64,000 nt of DNA from Ahrensia kielensis DSM 5890 (GTDB lineage Bacteria > Pseudomonadota > Alphaproteobacteria > Rhizobiales > Rhizobiaceae), in NCBI RefSeq assembly GCF_000374465.1, contig NZ_KB894533.1, forward strand, positions 79,231 through 143,230. Reading direction: 5' to 3'. Shown here piece by piece: positions 44,064 to 54,696 of the stretch (positions are counted from its first letter, which is position 1; the number at the start of each line of letters is the position of its first letter). The position numbers and the translations under genes are program-made. Under the pieces are notes generated by a model. The model had not been told where the DNA came from. It saw only the letters and a list, made by a program, of their open reading frames with translations, and made no database searches.

Positions 44064-44832
44064 GATGATCATTTTTTCTGGTACGGTACACATAGGAATA
44101 AACTTCAGAGAAGCCCAAGCGACTATAAAGCGCGTTGGCACCCTTATTGGCTGCTTCTACTTGTAACCAAGCTGTTTTGGCGCCTTGCTGGCGGGCCCAG
44201 CGCAATGCTGTTCGCACGATAGAACGGCCATATCCCATGCCATGACAATCATGGCGTACACCAATGTCAAAAAGGCCAGCCATATCATTGTCACGTACAC
44301 ATAATGCACACGCAACGGGGCCTTTATCATCTTCCATGACGAACATACCACTGGGCGGACGGATTGCCTCTAGAACTTCGGTAAGTCCAGGTTTGCGCTC
44401 AGGGTCTTCACCCCTGATCGTGATGGATGCATCAACGAAGCGCCCGATGTCTTTGCCCGGCAATTGATAAATGCCTGAATCAAGGTCCATATCTTTCAAT
44501 GTTGCCATGAGTACGTGCGTTTCAGCAATGCGTTGCCAACCTTCCTTGTCAAAATGTGCTGCCAAGGGGGCGGGCGCAAGCGGGGAAAGCCTGAAAACCA
44601 ATGGCCTGTTATAGGATGCAAAGCGATGCTCCATACGGGCAATACGGTTTTCAAAATCACGTTGATCCGCAGGGTCGAGCGGATTGACCGAGTTTAACCT
44701 GCGTGAAGGGTGGCTTGCTGTGAGCCTTACGGCCCAGCTTCCGTCATAATGAACAGATGCAGCGGGCCATGCACGAAAACCAACGGCTTCCAGTCGTCTT
44801 ACAAGTGAAAGTTTAGGCAAAGGCTTCAACAA
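44056..44832 (-). CDS. GNAT-family N-acetyltransferase
   Basis: A protein of up to 258 residues with the GNAT domain in the C-terminal half: GLFDIGVRHDCHGMGYGRSIVRTALRWARQQGAKTAWLQVEAANKGANALYSRLGFSEVYSYVYR. The RxxGxG/A acetyl-CoA loop is degenerate (HDCHGMGYGR). The N-terminal half (SLVRRLEAVGFRAWPAASVHYDGSWAVRLTASHPSRRLNSVNPLDPAD) is typical of the argJ-adjacent GNAT proteins. The start is a TTG after AGGAG; no ATG is near, so the exact start is uncertain by up to five codons. It overlaps mutT. Acceptor unknown. Confidence 0.85.
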   Translation of the reverse strand: MLKPLPKLSLVRRLEAVGFRAWPAASVHYDGSWAVRLTASHPSRRLNSVNPLDPADQRDFENRIARMEHRFASYNRPLVFRLSPLAPAPLAAHFDKEGWQRIAETHVLMATLKDMDLDSGIYQLPGKDIGRFVDASITIRGEDPERKPGLTEVLEAIRPPSGMFVMEDDKGPVACALCVRDNDMAGLFDIGVRHDCHGMGYGRSIVRTALRWARQQGAKTAWLQVEAANKGANALYSRLGFSEVYSYVYRTRKNDHHE

Positions 44833-44869
44833 CTCCTACTGCGCAATTAGAGAAGGTAACATAATAGGT

Positions 44870-46099
44870 TTAGCTTCTGTAATCGCCGTTGATTTCTACG
44901 TATTCTTTGGTCAAATCGCAGCCCCATGCGATAAAGCGTTCCGAGCCAAGGCCAATGTCGACGCCGATGACGATCTCATCATTTTTCATATAAGCGGCGC
45001 ATTTTTCTTCGCTATAGCCTTCTTCGCGCTCACCGTCTCTTGCAACGATAATATCGCCAAAGCGAATTTGAAGGCGATCGCGGTCGGCTGGTTCGCCAGC
45101 TTTGCCAACAGCCATAACAACGCGGCCCCAATTGGCGTCTTCGCCAGCAATCGCCGTTTTTACAAGCGGAGAGTTTGCGATGGACATTGCGATTTTCTTG
45201 GCGGCATCTTGCGATGTTGCGCCTTCAACCTCAACACGCATAACTTTGCGGATGCCTTCACCGTCGCGAATGATTTGCATAGCAAGATCATGAAGCACAG
45301 CATGAAAGGCTGCTTTGAACGCGGCTAGTTTTTCATCATCAGGATTTGTGAATTCTTCCGCGCCTGTTGCAAACGCCAGCAGGGTATCAGAGGTGGATGT
45401 GTCACCGTCAACGGTCACGGCATTGAATGTCGTTTTGGTCGATGCAGATAGGTAATCTTGCAAAACAGCGGCAGAAACAGGAGCATCTGTTACCACATAG
45501 GCAAGCATTGTCGCCATATCAGGGGCGATCATACCTGCGCCCTTGCTCATGCCATTAATCGTGTAGTTTTTGCCGTCAATGCTCGCCGTTTGGGTTGCAA
45601 CTTTGGCAAATGTATCGGTCGTCATAATGGCTTGCGCGCTTTGATACCATGCATCTGGCTCAGCGGTTTTAACCATCTGCTCGATGTGGCCTTCAAATTT
45701 TGTCGCATCCAAAGGCTCGCCGATCACACCTGTTGAAGAAAGATATACTTCATCAATGGCGCAATTGGCTGCTTTTGCAGCGATTTCAGCTGTAAGCTTT
45801 GTTGCCGCTATGCCTTTTTTGCCGGTAAAGGCATTTGCATTGCCCGAATTGACAATAAGTATTTTTGCGCGGCCTTTAGGCAAATGAGCACGGCAAAGGT
45901 CAACCGGCGCTGACGGGCATTTTGATTTTGTAAACACGCCTGCAACGGCTGCGGGCTGATCAAAAATCATCGCCATCACATCTGTGCGGCCTTTATATTT
46001 TATGCCTGCCTCAGCTGTGGCCAGCGTAACGCCTTTAATTGGCGGCAATACTGGCACCTGTTTTGGTGCCAGTGGGGATACAGGTGATGGTTTCGCCAT
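44870..46099 (-). CDS. argJ: Bifunctional glutamate N-acetyltransferase/amino-acid acetyltransferase ArgJ
   Basis: A 409-residue precursor that recycles acetyl between N-acetylornithine and glutamate in arginine synthesis. Self-cleavage site [15 protein letters not shown]: cleavage precedes Thr at about residue 197. [19 protein letters not shown] follows. C-terminal [13 protein letters not shown] and [19 protein letters not shown] are conserved. Start [13 protein letters not shown] fits family length. It begins two bases after the stop of the parvulin gene, so they are cotranscribed. Confidence 0.96.
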   Translation of the reverse strand: MAKPSPVSPLAPKQVPVLPPIKGVTLATAEAGIKYKGRTDVMAMIFDQPAAVAGVFTKSKCPSAPVDLCRAHLPKGRAKILIVNSGNANAFTGKKGIAATKLTAEIAAKAANCAIDEVYLSSTGVIGEPLDATKFEGHIEQMVKTAEPDAWYQSAQAIMTTDTFAKVATQTASIDGKNYTINGMSKGAGMIAPDMATMLAYVVTDAPVSAAVLQDYLSASTKTTFNAVTVDGDTSTSDTLLAFATGAEEFTNPDDEKLAAFKAAFHAVLHDLAMQIIRDGEGIRKVMRVEVEGATSQDAAKKIAMSIANSPLVKTAIAGEDANWGRVVMAVGKAGEPADRDRLQIRFGDIIVARDGEREEGYSEEKCAAYMKNDEIVIGVDIGLGSERFIAWGCDLTKEYVEINGDYRS

Positions 46100-46101
46100 G
46101 T

Positions 46102-47004
46102 TTACTGTGCTTCTTGTTCCGCGATTGCTTTTTCATAAGCTGCTTTGAGCGCTTCATCTTCGATGTTTATTTCAGCTGTGTCACGAAGACCTTTGATGTA
46201 GTTGAAATATTTTTCACGCAATAAAGTTGCGCGGATTTGCGGCTGAACCTGTTCAAATGCTGGTGGCTGAACAGGGCGAATGTCTTTCACCAAAATCACA
46301 TGATAACCAAATTGTGTTTTAACGGGCTCTTTGGTGTAACCGCCTGCATCAAGTGCAAAAGCAACTTCTTCAAATTCAGGAACCATGCGGCCTTTTGTGA
46401 AATAGCCCAGATCACCACCTTGAGGACCAGATGGGCCTGTTGATTTTTCTTTTGCCAAATCAGTAAAATCTGCACCGTCATCAAGCGCTTTGATGATTTC
46501 TTTAGCTGCTTCTTCGGTTTCCACCAAAATATGCGCTGCGTTTACTTCATTTTCGGAAGGTGTTGCAGCAACTTCTTTGTCATAACGTGCGCGCACTTCT
46601 TCATTTGCTATGCCGTCGATGACATCTTTTCTGAACAAGATGTTATGAAGAGTGCGGTCTTCTAAAAATTTAGCGCGTTTTTTAAACTCGTCATCCTGAT
46701 CAAGGCCATCTTCGCGTGCTTTTGAAGCCAGTAGCTTAATGTCGATCAGCGCCATAAGCGCGGCAAATTGCTGCTGTTCAGCAGGAACTTGGCCCAGTTG
46801 TTCGCCCATTTCACTAACCGTTAAAGCCAAATCACTTTGCATGATTGGTTCGCCGCCCAATGTGCCAATAATTTTATCTTCAGCATCTTGCGCGAATGCT
46901 GCTGTGCTGAAAACGCTGCCAATGGCAAAAATAGCTGCAGAAAGGCGCGCAACTTTACGTGTGCGAACTGCGTTCAACGGTAGGCTAGTTGACGTTAGTG
47001 TCAT
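46102..47004 (-). CDS. Periplasmic parvulin-type peptidyl-prolyl cis-trans isomerase
   Basis: A secreted folding factor of about 300 residues. Signal peptide ends near [12 protein letters not shown] SurA_N-like helical region follows, then the rotamase domain (about residues 150-250): [68 protein letters not shown]-terminal helix with [22 protein letters not shown] 47004 (MTLTST) or 47019 is likely; neither has a strong ribosome site, and the still longer frame is not protein-like. Same neighbours (argJ, secA) as in related genomes. Confidence 0.88.
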   Translation of the reverse strand: MTLTSTSLPLNAVRTRKVARLSAAIFAIGSVFSTAAFAQDAEDKIIGTLGGEPIMQSDLALTVSEMGEQLGQVPAEQQQFAALMALIDIKLLASKAREDGLDQDDEFKKRAKFLEDRTLHNILFRKDVIDGIANEEVRARYDKEVAATPSENEVNAAHILVETEEAAKEIIKALDDGADFTDLAKEKSTGPSGPQGGDLGYFTKGRMVPEFEEVAFALDAGGYTKEPVKTQFGYHVILVKDIRPVQPPAFEQVQPQIRATLLREKYFNYIKGLRDTAEINIEDEALKAAYEKAIAEQEAQ

Positions 47005-47248
47005 GGGATAATAGTCCATTTCTTTAGTTTTGCTTCGTTTTGCGATCAACAACCCGTGAACGTGGCGTATTAATGGCATTGGTCGTAGCGTTGACATCGA
47101 TTAATGCCACTCTTATCTGTCCGAATGTGGCGCGTCCAGCTTGGATTTTTCAAACCTGAGTGCCAAAACTGTTCAATTGCAGCAATTGTAGCTGCAACTC
47201 ATTTCAGCGACTTATCCAAGTCGGCTTTAACGGAAAGGACCATATATA

Positions 47249-50119
47249 ATGGTCAGTATCGGCGGCATCGCAGCCAAAATCTTCGGCACGGCAAATGACC
47301 GTTATTTAAAATCATTCGACAGCAATGTTGCTGCAATCAATGCGCTTGAAAGTGAAATACAAGCGCTTTCAGATGAGCAGCTACGCGCAAAGACGGATGA
47401 GTTTCGCAAACGCATCGCAGATGGCGCAACACTTGATAGTCTTTTGGTGGAAGCCTTTGCTGTTGCACGAGAAGGATCTGTGCGCGCGTTAGGGCTTCGC
47501 CCATTTGATGTACAGCTTGTCGGCGGTATGGTTTTAAATGACGGCTCAATTTCCGAAATGCGCACTGGTGAAGGTAAAACGCTTGTTGCGGTATTACCTT
47601 CATATCTCAACGCTCTGGCAGGCAAGGGCGTTCACGTTGTTACCGTAAACGACTATCTTGCACAGCGTGACAGCGAAGAGATGGGCCGGATTTTCTCATT
47701 CCTTGGCATGAGCTGCGGCGTCATTGTTCATGGAATGGATGATGATGCGCGCAAAGCGGCGTATGATTGCGACGTGACTTACGCGACAAATAACGAACTT
47801 GGATTTGATTATCTGCGCGACAATATGAAAATGGACCGCTCGCAAATGGTGCAGCGTGAACATTTCTTTGCCGTGGTCGATGAGGTTGACTCCATTCTGG
47901 TGGACGAAGCGCGCACGCCGCTTATTATTTCAGGCCCGCTTGAAGATAAGTCCGAGCTTTACGTTCAAATCGATAAATTCATTCCGATGTTGAATGATGA
48001 AGACTTCACGATTGACGAAAAGCAAAAATCTTCGACATTTACCGAAGATGGTACAGAGCGCGTCGAAAATCTTTTGCGTGAAGCTGGCATGCTAAAAGGT
48101 GACAACCTTTATGATGTCGAGAACGTGTCAATTGTTCACCATATCAATAATGCGCTGAAAGCGCATAAGCTTTTCCAGCGCGACAAAGATTATATGGTCA
48201 AGGGTGACGATATCGTTATTATTGATGAATTTACGGGCCGCCAAATGCCTGGCCGACGCTTCTCTGAAGGCTTGCACCAGGCGCTTGAGGCAAAGGAAGG
48301 CACAACTATCCAGCCTGAAAACCAGACGCTAGCTTCTGTGACGTTCCAGAACTACTTCCGCATGTATGAAAAACTATCGGGTATGACCGGTACAGCTTCT
48401 ACCGAAGCGGAAGAATTCGGCAATATTTACGGTCTTGGTGTTTCTGAAATTCCGACAAACCTTCCCGTTAAACGTATCGATGAAGACGACGAAGTTTATC
48501 GTTCTGTTGAAGAAAAATACGATGCCGTTGTGCTGGATATTATTTCTTGCCAAAACCGCAAGCAGCCGGTTCTTGTGGGCACAACATCGATTGAAAAATC
48601 TGAACTTCTTTCCAGTTTCCTTAGCAATGTTTCATATTTGCAAGCGCTGAAAGGTAAGTTGGAAAGCCGTATTGCTGCGATCAAAGAAGGCAAAGAAAAA
48701 GAGTTTGCTGAATATTTGAAGACATCGCTGAGCGATGTTGAAAACGCCATCAAGGCAGGCGGCGTGAAGCACGAAGTTCTTAATGCGCGTCAGCATGAAC
48801 GCGAAGCTTTCATTGTTGCTCAGGCAGGTGTGCCCGGTTCAATCACGATTGCGACTAATATGGCTGGCCGTGGTACGGATATTAAGCTCGGCGGTAACCT
48901 GGAAATGCGTGTTGCGCAGGAACTGGGCGATGTTACGGATGAAGCCGAAATCAAAAAACGCAAAGCGGAAATTGCTGCTGAAATTGAAGTTTTGAAGAAA
49001 GAGGCGCTAGACGCTGGCGGTCTTTATGTTCTGGCGACAGAGCGCCATGAAAGCCGCCGTATTGATAATCAGTTGCGAGGCCGTTCGGGCCGTCAAGGCG
49101 ACCCGGGCCGTTCTAAGTTTTATTTGTCCTTACAAGATGATCTGATGCGTATCTTTGGATCAGAGCGCATGGACGGTATGCTCACAAAGCTTGGCATGAA
49201 AGACGGCGAGGCGATTGTTCATCCGTGGATCAACAAAGCGCTTGAAAAGGCGCAGCGTAAAGTTGAAGCGCGCAACTTCGATATCCGTAAGAATCTGCTG
49301 AAATATGATGATGTGATGAATGACCAACGTAAGGTCATTTTTGAACAACGTCTTGAGGTGATGGACAGCGAAGATCTGACTGAAACAGTCACAGAAATGC
49401 GCCATGAAGTGATTGAAAACCTCATTGCCCAGCATATTCCTGAAAAAGCCTATGCTGAACAATGGCATATTGCTGAACTTAAAGAAGCGGTGATTGAGCA
49501 GCTTAACATCGATGCGCCGATTGAAGAATGGGCCGCAGAAGAAGGTATAGCTGAAGACGATATGTTGGAGCGTTTGCTCAAAGTTAGCGATGATGTTGCT
49601 GCGCAGCGTACCGAACGGTTCGGCCAAGAGATCATGACTTATGTTGAGAAGTCATTGATTTTGCAGACGATTGATGAATTGTGGCGCGAGCATTTGGTTG
49701 CGCTTGATCATTTGCGTTCTGTTGTTGGCTTTAGAGGCTATGCGCAGCGTGACCCATTGCAAGAATATAAGCAGGAAGCTTTTGAACTGTTCCAAACAAT
49801 GCTTGCAAGTTTACGTGTTTCAGTAACGTCAAAATTGATGCGTGTGGAAATTGTACGCGATGCCGCTGATGCACCAGAGCCTGAATTGCCTGAAATGGAA
49901 GGTCGCCACATTGACGGTACAACGGGCGAAAACGACTTTGGCGAAGGTTCAAGCCCTGCTGGTGCCGCGGCTGCGCTGTCTTCTGCTGCGCTTGGGTTTG
50001 TTGCACCTGAGGACCGCGATCCCGAAAACCCTGAAACATGGGGTAAAATTGGTCGTAACGAGGCATGTCCGTGTGGTTCGGGCAAGAAATTTAAACATTG
50101 CCATGGTGCATTTGCATAA
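47249..50119 (+). CDS. secA: Preprotein translocase ATPase SecA
   Basis: A 956-residue motor that pushes precursors through SecYEG. Nucleotide-binding domain 1 with [20 protein letters not shown] and [19 protein letters not shown]. The preprotein-binding domain follows, then domain 2 with GTDIKLGG and [35 protein letters not shown]. The C-terminal linker ends in the zinc SEC-C motif [17 protein letters not shown], which binds SecB. AAGGA about ten bases ahead of the ATG. A strong terminator follows. Confidence 0.97.
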   Translation: MVSIGGIAAKIFGTANDRYLKSFDSNVAAINALESEIQALSDEQLRAKTDEFRKRIADGATLDSLLVEAFAVAREGSVRALGLRPFDVQLVGGMVLNDGSISEMRTGEGKTLVAVLPSYLNALAGKGVHVVTVNDYLAQRDSEEMGRIFSFLGMSCGVIVHGMDDDARKAAYDCDVTYATNNELGFDYLRDNMKMDRSQMVQREHFFAVVDEVDSILVDEARTPLIISGPLEDKSELYVQIDKFIPMLNDEDFTIDEKQKSSTFTEDGTERVENLLREAGMLKGDNLYDVENVSIVHHINNALKAHKLFQRDKDYMVKGDDIVIIDEFTGRQMPGRRFSEGLHQALEAKEGTTIQPENQTLASVTFQNYFRMYEKLSGMTGTASTEAEEFGNIYGLGVSEIPTNLPVKRIDEDDEVYRSVEEKYDAVVLDIISCQNRKQPVLVGTTSIEKSELLSSFLSNVSYLQALKGKLESRIAAIKEGKEKEFAEYLKTSLSDVENAIKAGGVKHEVLNARQHEREAFIVAQAGVPGSITIATNMAGRGTDIKLGGNLEMRVAQELGDVTDEAEIKKRKAEIAAEIEVLKKEALDAGGLYVLATERHESRRIDNQLRGRSGRQGDPGRSKFYLSLQDDLMRIFGSERMDGMLTKLGMKDGEAIVHPWINKALEKAQRKVEARNFDIRKNLLKYDDVMNDQRKVIFEQRLEVMDSEDLTETVTEMRHEVIENLIAQHIPEKAYAEQWHIAELKEAVIEQLNIDAPIEEWAAEEGIAEDDMLERLLKVSDDVAAQRTERFGQEIMTYVEKSLILQTIDELWREHLVALDHLRSVVGFRGYAQRDPLQEYKQEAFELFQTMLASLRVSVTSKLMRVEIVRDAADAPEPELPEMEGRHIDGTTGENDFGEGSSPAGAAAALSSAALGFVAPEDRDPENPETWGKIGRNEACPCGSGKKFKHCHGAFA

Positions 50120-50148
50120 ATTTTAAAGCCAATTCTGATCTAATTGAG

Positions 50149-50185
50149 AGGGCCTGCACGAATTATTAATCGTGCAGGCCCTTTG
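50149..50185 (+). terminator. Intrinsic terminator after secA
   Basis: Perfect 13-bp stem AGGGCCTGCACGA / TCGTGCAGGCCCT, loop of eight, then a short TT run. Ends secA before the flippase gene. Confidence 0.8.
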
Positions 50186-50290
50186 CGTTAGTGCTTGGTT
50201 TACCATGTCTTTCAGCAATTTGAACGCGGCTCATATACGAACAAAATTTTAAGCCAATCGGCGTATAACCCACTCATATTCAATTTATGG

Positions 50291-51709
50291 GTGAAGACAT
50301 TGCGGTTCTCTGCAGTACAAACAGCTGAAACATTCTTTCCAACGTCGCTTTTTGCGCGTTTGCGGCCCTTCGCCGAGCGTTTAGATATTGCGCTGTCTGG
50401 TACGGATGATGCTTCTAGCGCGCAACGCGCTTCAGTTATTGCTTTTTCTATCCGCATATTTAGCGCTGCAATCGCCTTTGTAAGCCAAGTTGTCCTTGCT
50501 CGTTTTATGGGCGCTTATGAATATGGCATTTTTGTCATGGTATGGATTGCCATGATCGTCATAGGCAATTTGTCATGCCTTGGTTTTCCCACGGCAATCA
50601 TTCGGTTTCTGCCGCAATATCGTGAGAAAAACGATCTTGAAGGTATGCACGGCATTTTGCTGACAAGCCGGGTTTTCGTATTGCTGAGCTCTACAATCGC
50701 AGCATTAGCTACGATTTGCGTTGCCTATTATGGTTCAAATTTCTTTGATAGCCACTATGTCTTGCCATTCATTGTTGGTGTTTTTGCACTGCCTATGATC
50801 GCATTGGGTGATATGCTTGATGGTACGGCGCGCGCCAATAGCTGGCCTATTAGGGCCCTTGCGCCTACATATTTGCTGCGCCCATTATTCATCTTGGCAT
50901 TGATGGTTGGCGCTTGGCTTTTAGATTATCCGGTCAATGGGGTGACGGGGTTAGTATGCGCTGTCATCGCAAGCTATTTCAGCACTCTTATCCAACATTT
51001 TGTCATCATACGGGGTTTGGATCGGACATATAAAAAAGCTAAACCGCGCATTGAAATGAAGAATTGGATATTGGTTGCGCTTCCTATTTTTCTCGTGGAC
51101 GGCTTCTTTTCTTTGCTCGTGCACGCCGATGTTTTTATGGTTGGCATTATGTTGGACCCCGAAAGCGTGGGTATTTATTACGCAACCGCAAAAACCTTAG
51201 CCCTTGTCCATTTTGTTTTCTTTGCTGTCAAAGCAGGTGTTTCTAACCTGTTCGCAGCGCGCATCGACGATGATGATAAATCCGCATTGCGTTTGTTGGC
51301 GCGCCGCTCTGCGACTTGGACATTCTGGCCATCACTGATCATGGGCATTATCGTGCTTGCTGCTGGCCCGCTGTTGCTTTCGATGTTCGGTACAGCTTTC
51401 CGTGAAGGCTATCCTGTTCTGTTTATCATGGTCACGGGTGTGGTGCTTAGAGCAAGCATTGGCCCTGCTGAAAACCTTTTGAACATGTCGGGTAATCAGA
51501 ACATTTGCGCGACTGTATTTGGAGCTGTACTAGCGATTAACATCGCTTTGAACCTGATTTTGATACCTCAATTTGGCATTTATGGTGCTGCTGCTGCGAC
51601 CGCCATTGCCACCGTTTTTGAAACACTAGCCCTGTTCTACATAGTACGGGTGCGAATTGGTGTTTCAATGTTTGTATTTTCGCCCGCCCTTGATGAGGAA
51701 GTTTCATAA
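50291..51709 (+). CDS. Polysaccharide flippase (MOP/Wzx-like oligosaccharide translocase)
   Basis: An integral membrane protein of about 472 residues with 12-14 hydrophobic helices, family Polysacc_synt/MATE-like. QRASVIAFSIRIFSAAIAFVSQVVLARFMGAYEYGIFVMVWIAM and MLNMSGNQNICATVFGAVLAINIALNLILIP are typical of lipid-linked sugar flippases. It is coupled to the acyltransferase gene that starts two bases after its stop. Start uncertain: frame is open to TTG 50195, but similarity suggests GTG 50291 or TTG 50300; no ATG fits. Confidence 0.8.
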   Translation: MKTLRFSAVQTAETFFPTSLFARLRPFAERLDIALSGTDDASSAQRASVIAFSIRIFSAAIAFVSQVVLARFMGAYEYGIFVMVWIAMIVIGNLSCLGFPTAIIRFLPQYREKNDLEGMHGILLTSRVFVLLSSTIAALATICVAYYGSNFFDSHYVLPFIVGVFALPMIALGDMLDGTARANSWPIRALAPTYLLRPLFILALMVGAWLLDYPVNGVTGLVCAVIASYFSTLIQHFVIIRGLDRTYKKAKPRIEMKNWILVALPIFLVDGFFSLLVHADVFMVGIMLDPESVGIYYATAKTLALVHFVFFAVKAGVSNLFAARIDDDDKSALRLLARRSATWTFWPSLIMGIIVLAAGPLLLSMFGTAFREGYPVLFIMVTGVVLRASIGPAENLLNMSGNQNICATVFGAVLAINIALNLILIPQFGIYGAAAATAIATVFETLALFYIVRVRIGVSMFVFSPALDEEVS

Positions 51710-51710
51710 A

Positions 51711-52982
51711 ATGTCTGCATTGCCGATTATTGATGAAGAGATTGCTGAAACACCGCTTGTTATGCCAGGTACGCCTGCAAGCCAGATTACAGGCAATATT
51801 CCTGAAGTTAGCCGCCTGTCGAAAGGCAGCCGCCATTTTCGGGTTTTCCCAGCCAAAGCAGGTTTTGATCTTTTGCCGGCAATTGAGCGCGCTGGTGATT
51901 ATTGCATAGAACCGAATGTGTTTTTCAGCCCACGCTTTTGCGTACCGGCGATGCCACGCCTTGATGAGCGTCAGGTGCGCCTATTGGTGCTTCAAGATTC
52001 AGATGATCGTTCTTCTGAAACCCGTTTTTTGATGCCGTTCACCGTAGAAAAGCCTGGTTTTGCTATCGGGCCTGATCTTATTCGCGCTTGGGCAAACCCT
52101 TATGGACCATTGGGAACGCCGATTGTTGAGCGCCGCGAAGCGATGCAGATCATTGAAGATTTGTTTGGTACGCTATCATTGCCAACTGTTCCTTTGCCGA
52201 AGATCATCGCGTTTCCCGATGTCATGTTGAATAGCCCTGTTGTTTCTCTTTTGAGATCTGTTGCGCTTTCCAATGGCTTGCCTCTGGCCACTACACGTAG
52301 CGTCAAACGGCCCGTTCTAGATGCGACTGCCGATGCAGATGTTTACTTTAAAGAAAGTATGGGCAGCCACCACCGCCGAGACTTCGGGCGCCTGTGGCGC
52401 AAGATGGAGGGGGAGGGCGATTTTGTTTTCGAGATTGCGCGTAATCCGACTGAAATACGTCAGGGTATGGAGGAGTTTCTGCTCCTTGAAAATGCAGGTT
52501 GGAAAGGCAAGCAACGCACTTCACTCGCGTCGGACCGATTGCGGGCAGCTTTTGCACGTGAAGCGGTGAACTCGCTGGCGGAGGTTGATAAATGCCGTAT
52601 CTATATGTTGAAGTTGGATAACCGCGTTATTGCTTCGCTCATTGTGTTTATCGAAAGCGGTTCAGCTTGGACATGGAAAATCGCTTATGATGAAACCATG
52701 CGTGCGTTCTCACCGGGCAAATTGCTGATGGTGCGCACAACTGAAGCACTCTTGGATGACCCGAACATTACATTTGCCGACAGCTGCGCTTCTGAAGATC
52801 ATCCGATGATGTCACATCTTTGGCAGGATAATGCCGAGATGGCGACGCTTGTGATTGGTGTTGATCCAAGTAAAGAACGTGAAGTGCGCCAAGCGGCAGC
52901 TCAAATGGACCTGTATAGTTCGACGAAGAAAACAGCCAAAAATGTGAGTGCACGTTTAAAACACATGCTTGGAAAACGATAA
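51711..52982 (+). CDS. CelD/BcsL-like acyltransferase (GNAT fold)
   Basis: A 423-residue protein of the cellulose-synthesis CelD/FemAB-like acetyltransferase family. C-terminal acetyltransferase part: YFKESMGSHHRRDFGRLWRKMEGEGDFVFEIARNPTEIRQGMEEFLLLENAGWKGKQRTSL, then LKLDNRVIASLIVFIESGSAWTWKIAYDETMRAFSPGKLLM. Such proteins modify polysaccharides or peptidoglycan-linked sugars. Start ATG 51711, AGGAAG ten bases upstream. It forms a two-gene unit with the flippase, pointing to a surface glycan, of unknown identity. Confidence 0.82.
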   Translation: MSALPIIDEEIAETPLVMPGTPASQITGNIPEVSRLSKGSRHFRVFPAKAGFDLLPAIERAGDYCIEPNVFFSPRFCVPAMPRLDERQVRLLVLQDSDDRSSETRFLMPFTVEKPGFAIGPDLIRAWANPYGPLGTPIVERREAMQIIEDLFGTLSLPTVPLPKIIAFPDVMLNSPVVSLLRSVALSNGLPLATTRSVKRPVLDATADADVYFKESMGSHHRRDFGRLWRKMEGEGDFVFEIARNPTEIRQGMEEFLLLENAGWKGKQRTSLASDRLRAAFAREAVNSLAEVDKCRIYMLKLDNRVIASLIVFIESGSAWTWKIAYDETMRAFSPGKLLMVRTTEALLDDPNITFADSCASEDHPMMSHLWQDNAEMATLVIGVDPSKEREVRQAAAQMDLYSSTKKTAKNVSARLKHMLGKR

Positions 52983-52997
52983 GCAGGAACGTTTGTT

Positions 52998-54599
52998 CTA
53001 GCTGCGAAATGCTTTGCGAATAATTTTACCCGTTTCGGTCATCGGAATCGAATCGACGAAATTTATCTCGCGCGGGTATTCATGGGCCGATAGACGCGTT
53101 TTCACAAAGTCGCGGATTTGCAATTTTAGCTGCTCGCTTGGCCGCTCATTTTCAACAAGTTTGATATGGGCCACAATGATTTGTGTGCGTGTTGCATCTG
53201 CTTTTCCCGTAACGGCAGCCAGCTCAATGGCTGGGTGGGCGGTCAAGCAATCTTCAATTTCAGTCGGGCCAATACGGTAACCAGCAGAGATAATAATATC
53301 ATCGTTGCGACCGACAAAATGGACATAACCTTCGTCATCGCACAATGCGCGGTCGCCGGTTAGCAACCAGTCGCCTTTGAACTTTTTGGTGGTCTCTGTC
53401 TCATTGTTGAAATATCGCAGGAACATGACGGGGCTATCGTTTTTAACGGCAATTTCCCCAACTTCGCCCGTTTTAGCAATTTTTCCTTCTTCATCAAGAA
53501 CCACGACTTGATGGCCTGGAACCGCTTTGCCCATCGAGCCAGATTTAATTGTGCCAAGTTCATGGCAGGCACTGATGATCGCATTACATTCTGTCTGGCC
53601 GTAAAATTCGTTGATGCTGACGCCGAAGTGTTGTTTTGCCCATTCCAGCGTTTGCCCGCCCAGCGCTTCACCTGCAGAACCGATGGAGCGAATATTTAAT
53701 TTGGAGGCTTTGCTTAAATTGGATTGCATCAATTTTAATGCTGTTGGCGGCATGAAAATATTGCGAATCTCAGCCTTGCCTATGAGGTCTATCGCCCAGT
53801 CTGCTTCAAATTTTGGAGCGCGCGCTGCAACGACGGTTACGCCAAAATAAAGGGCAGGCAGCAAAGCGTTTAATAGACCGCCAGCCCAAGCCCAATCAGA
53901 TGGTGTCCATAGGCGGTCACCATTTTGAGGCATGAAGCCTTGCGCCATTTGGATACCCGGAAGATGGCCCAGTAGAACACGGTGTGCGTGTAATGTGCCT
54001 TTGGGCTGTCCAGTGGTGCCAGATGTAAAAAGCATCATCGCAGGGTCATCAGCCAGTGTGTTGGCGAATGGGTAATTGGTGGATGCTTTTGAAATTAAGT
54101 CATCAAAATTATACGCGTTACCTGTGCGCCCAACTGAAATCCTTATTTGTAAATTGGGTAGGTTGGAGTGAATGATGCTTAAACGTTCCAAGCCTGCGTT
54201 ATCAGCAATGAAAGCGCGCGCGCCTGATGCTGTAAGGCGATGTTGCATTGCTTCTGGCCCAAATTGCATGGCAAGCGGAACGGCGATTGCGCCGAGTTTA
54301 TAAATGCCTAAGTGAGCGATGGCAGCCTCAATGCTTTGAGGAAGCATGATGGCGACGCGGTCACCGCGCTTTATGCCAATGCCATCCAATGCAGAAGCAA
54401 AACGGCTTGATCGCTCGGCTAGTTGTTTAAAGTTAAGCGTTTGCGGTGTTCCAGATGAATAATCAATAATTGCAGGCTTATCAGGCGTTAAGCTTGCAAT
54501 AGCGTCCGCGCAGGCAACGCCAATATTGAAACGCTTCGGTATGTTCCAGCGAAACCGTGACACTAAGTCTGCATGACATTTTGGGCTTTCGGGCAACAT
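52998..54599 (-). CDS. AMP-dependent acyl-CoA synthetase
   Basis: A protein of about 533 residues that makes acyl-CoA by way of acyl-AMP. Adenylation motifs: MMLFTSGTTGQPKGTLHAH, FYGQTECNAI, LTGDRALCDDEGYVHFVGRNDDII and the final RLSAHEYPREINFVDSIPMTETGKIIRKAFR with the catalytic Lys. Tryptophan-rich DRLWTPSDWAWAGGL is typical of the AcsA/short- to medium-chain group. Exact acid unknown. A GTG 21 bases further upstream, after GGGGC, is a rival start; the ATG at 54599 gives the usual N-terminus. Confidence 0.9.
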   Translation of the reverse strand: MLPESPKCHADLVSRFRWNIPKRFNIGVACADAIASLTPDKPAIIDYSSGTPQTLNFKQLAERSSRFASALDGIGIKRGDRVAIMLPQSIEAAIAHLGIYKLGAIAVPLAMQFGPEAMQHRLTASGARAFIADNAGLERLSIIHSNLPNLQIRISVGRTGNAYNFDDLISKASTNYPFANTLADDPAMMLFTSGTTGQPKGTLHAHRVLLGHLPGIQMAQGFMPQNGDRLWTPSDWAWAGGLLNALLPALYFGVTVVAARAPKFEADWAIDLIGKAEIRNIFMPPTALKLMQSNLSKASKLNIRSIGSAGEALGGQTLEWAKQHFGVSINEFYGQTECNAIISACHELGTIKSGSMGKAVPGHQVVVLDEEGKIAKTGEVGEIAVKNDSPVMFLRYFNNETETTKKFKGDWLLTGDRALCDDEGYVHFVGRNDDIIISAGYRIGPTEIEDCLTAHPAIELAAVTGKADATRTQIIVAHIKLVENERPSEQLKLQIRDFVKTRLSAHEYPREINFVDSIPMTETGKIIRKAFRS

Positions 54600-54696
54600 T
54601 ATAATACTCGGGACATGCACATCATGCTGCCCCGTTTAAGAGTTTTGTGCAGTGCACGCAAAGAAAAACTGTTCTGCGTCGTTTTGCAGGCGCCGT

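Noticed and set aside
49160..49627. 155-codon minus-strand frame within secA
   Set aside because: Phe/His-rich antisense shadow of secA.
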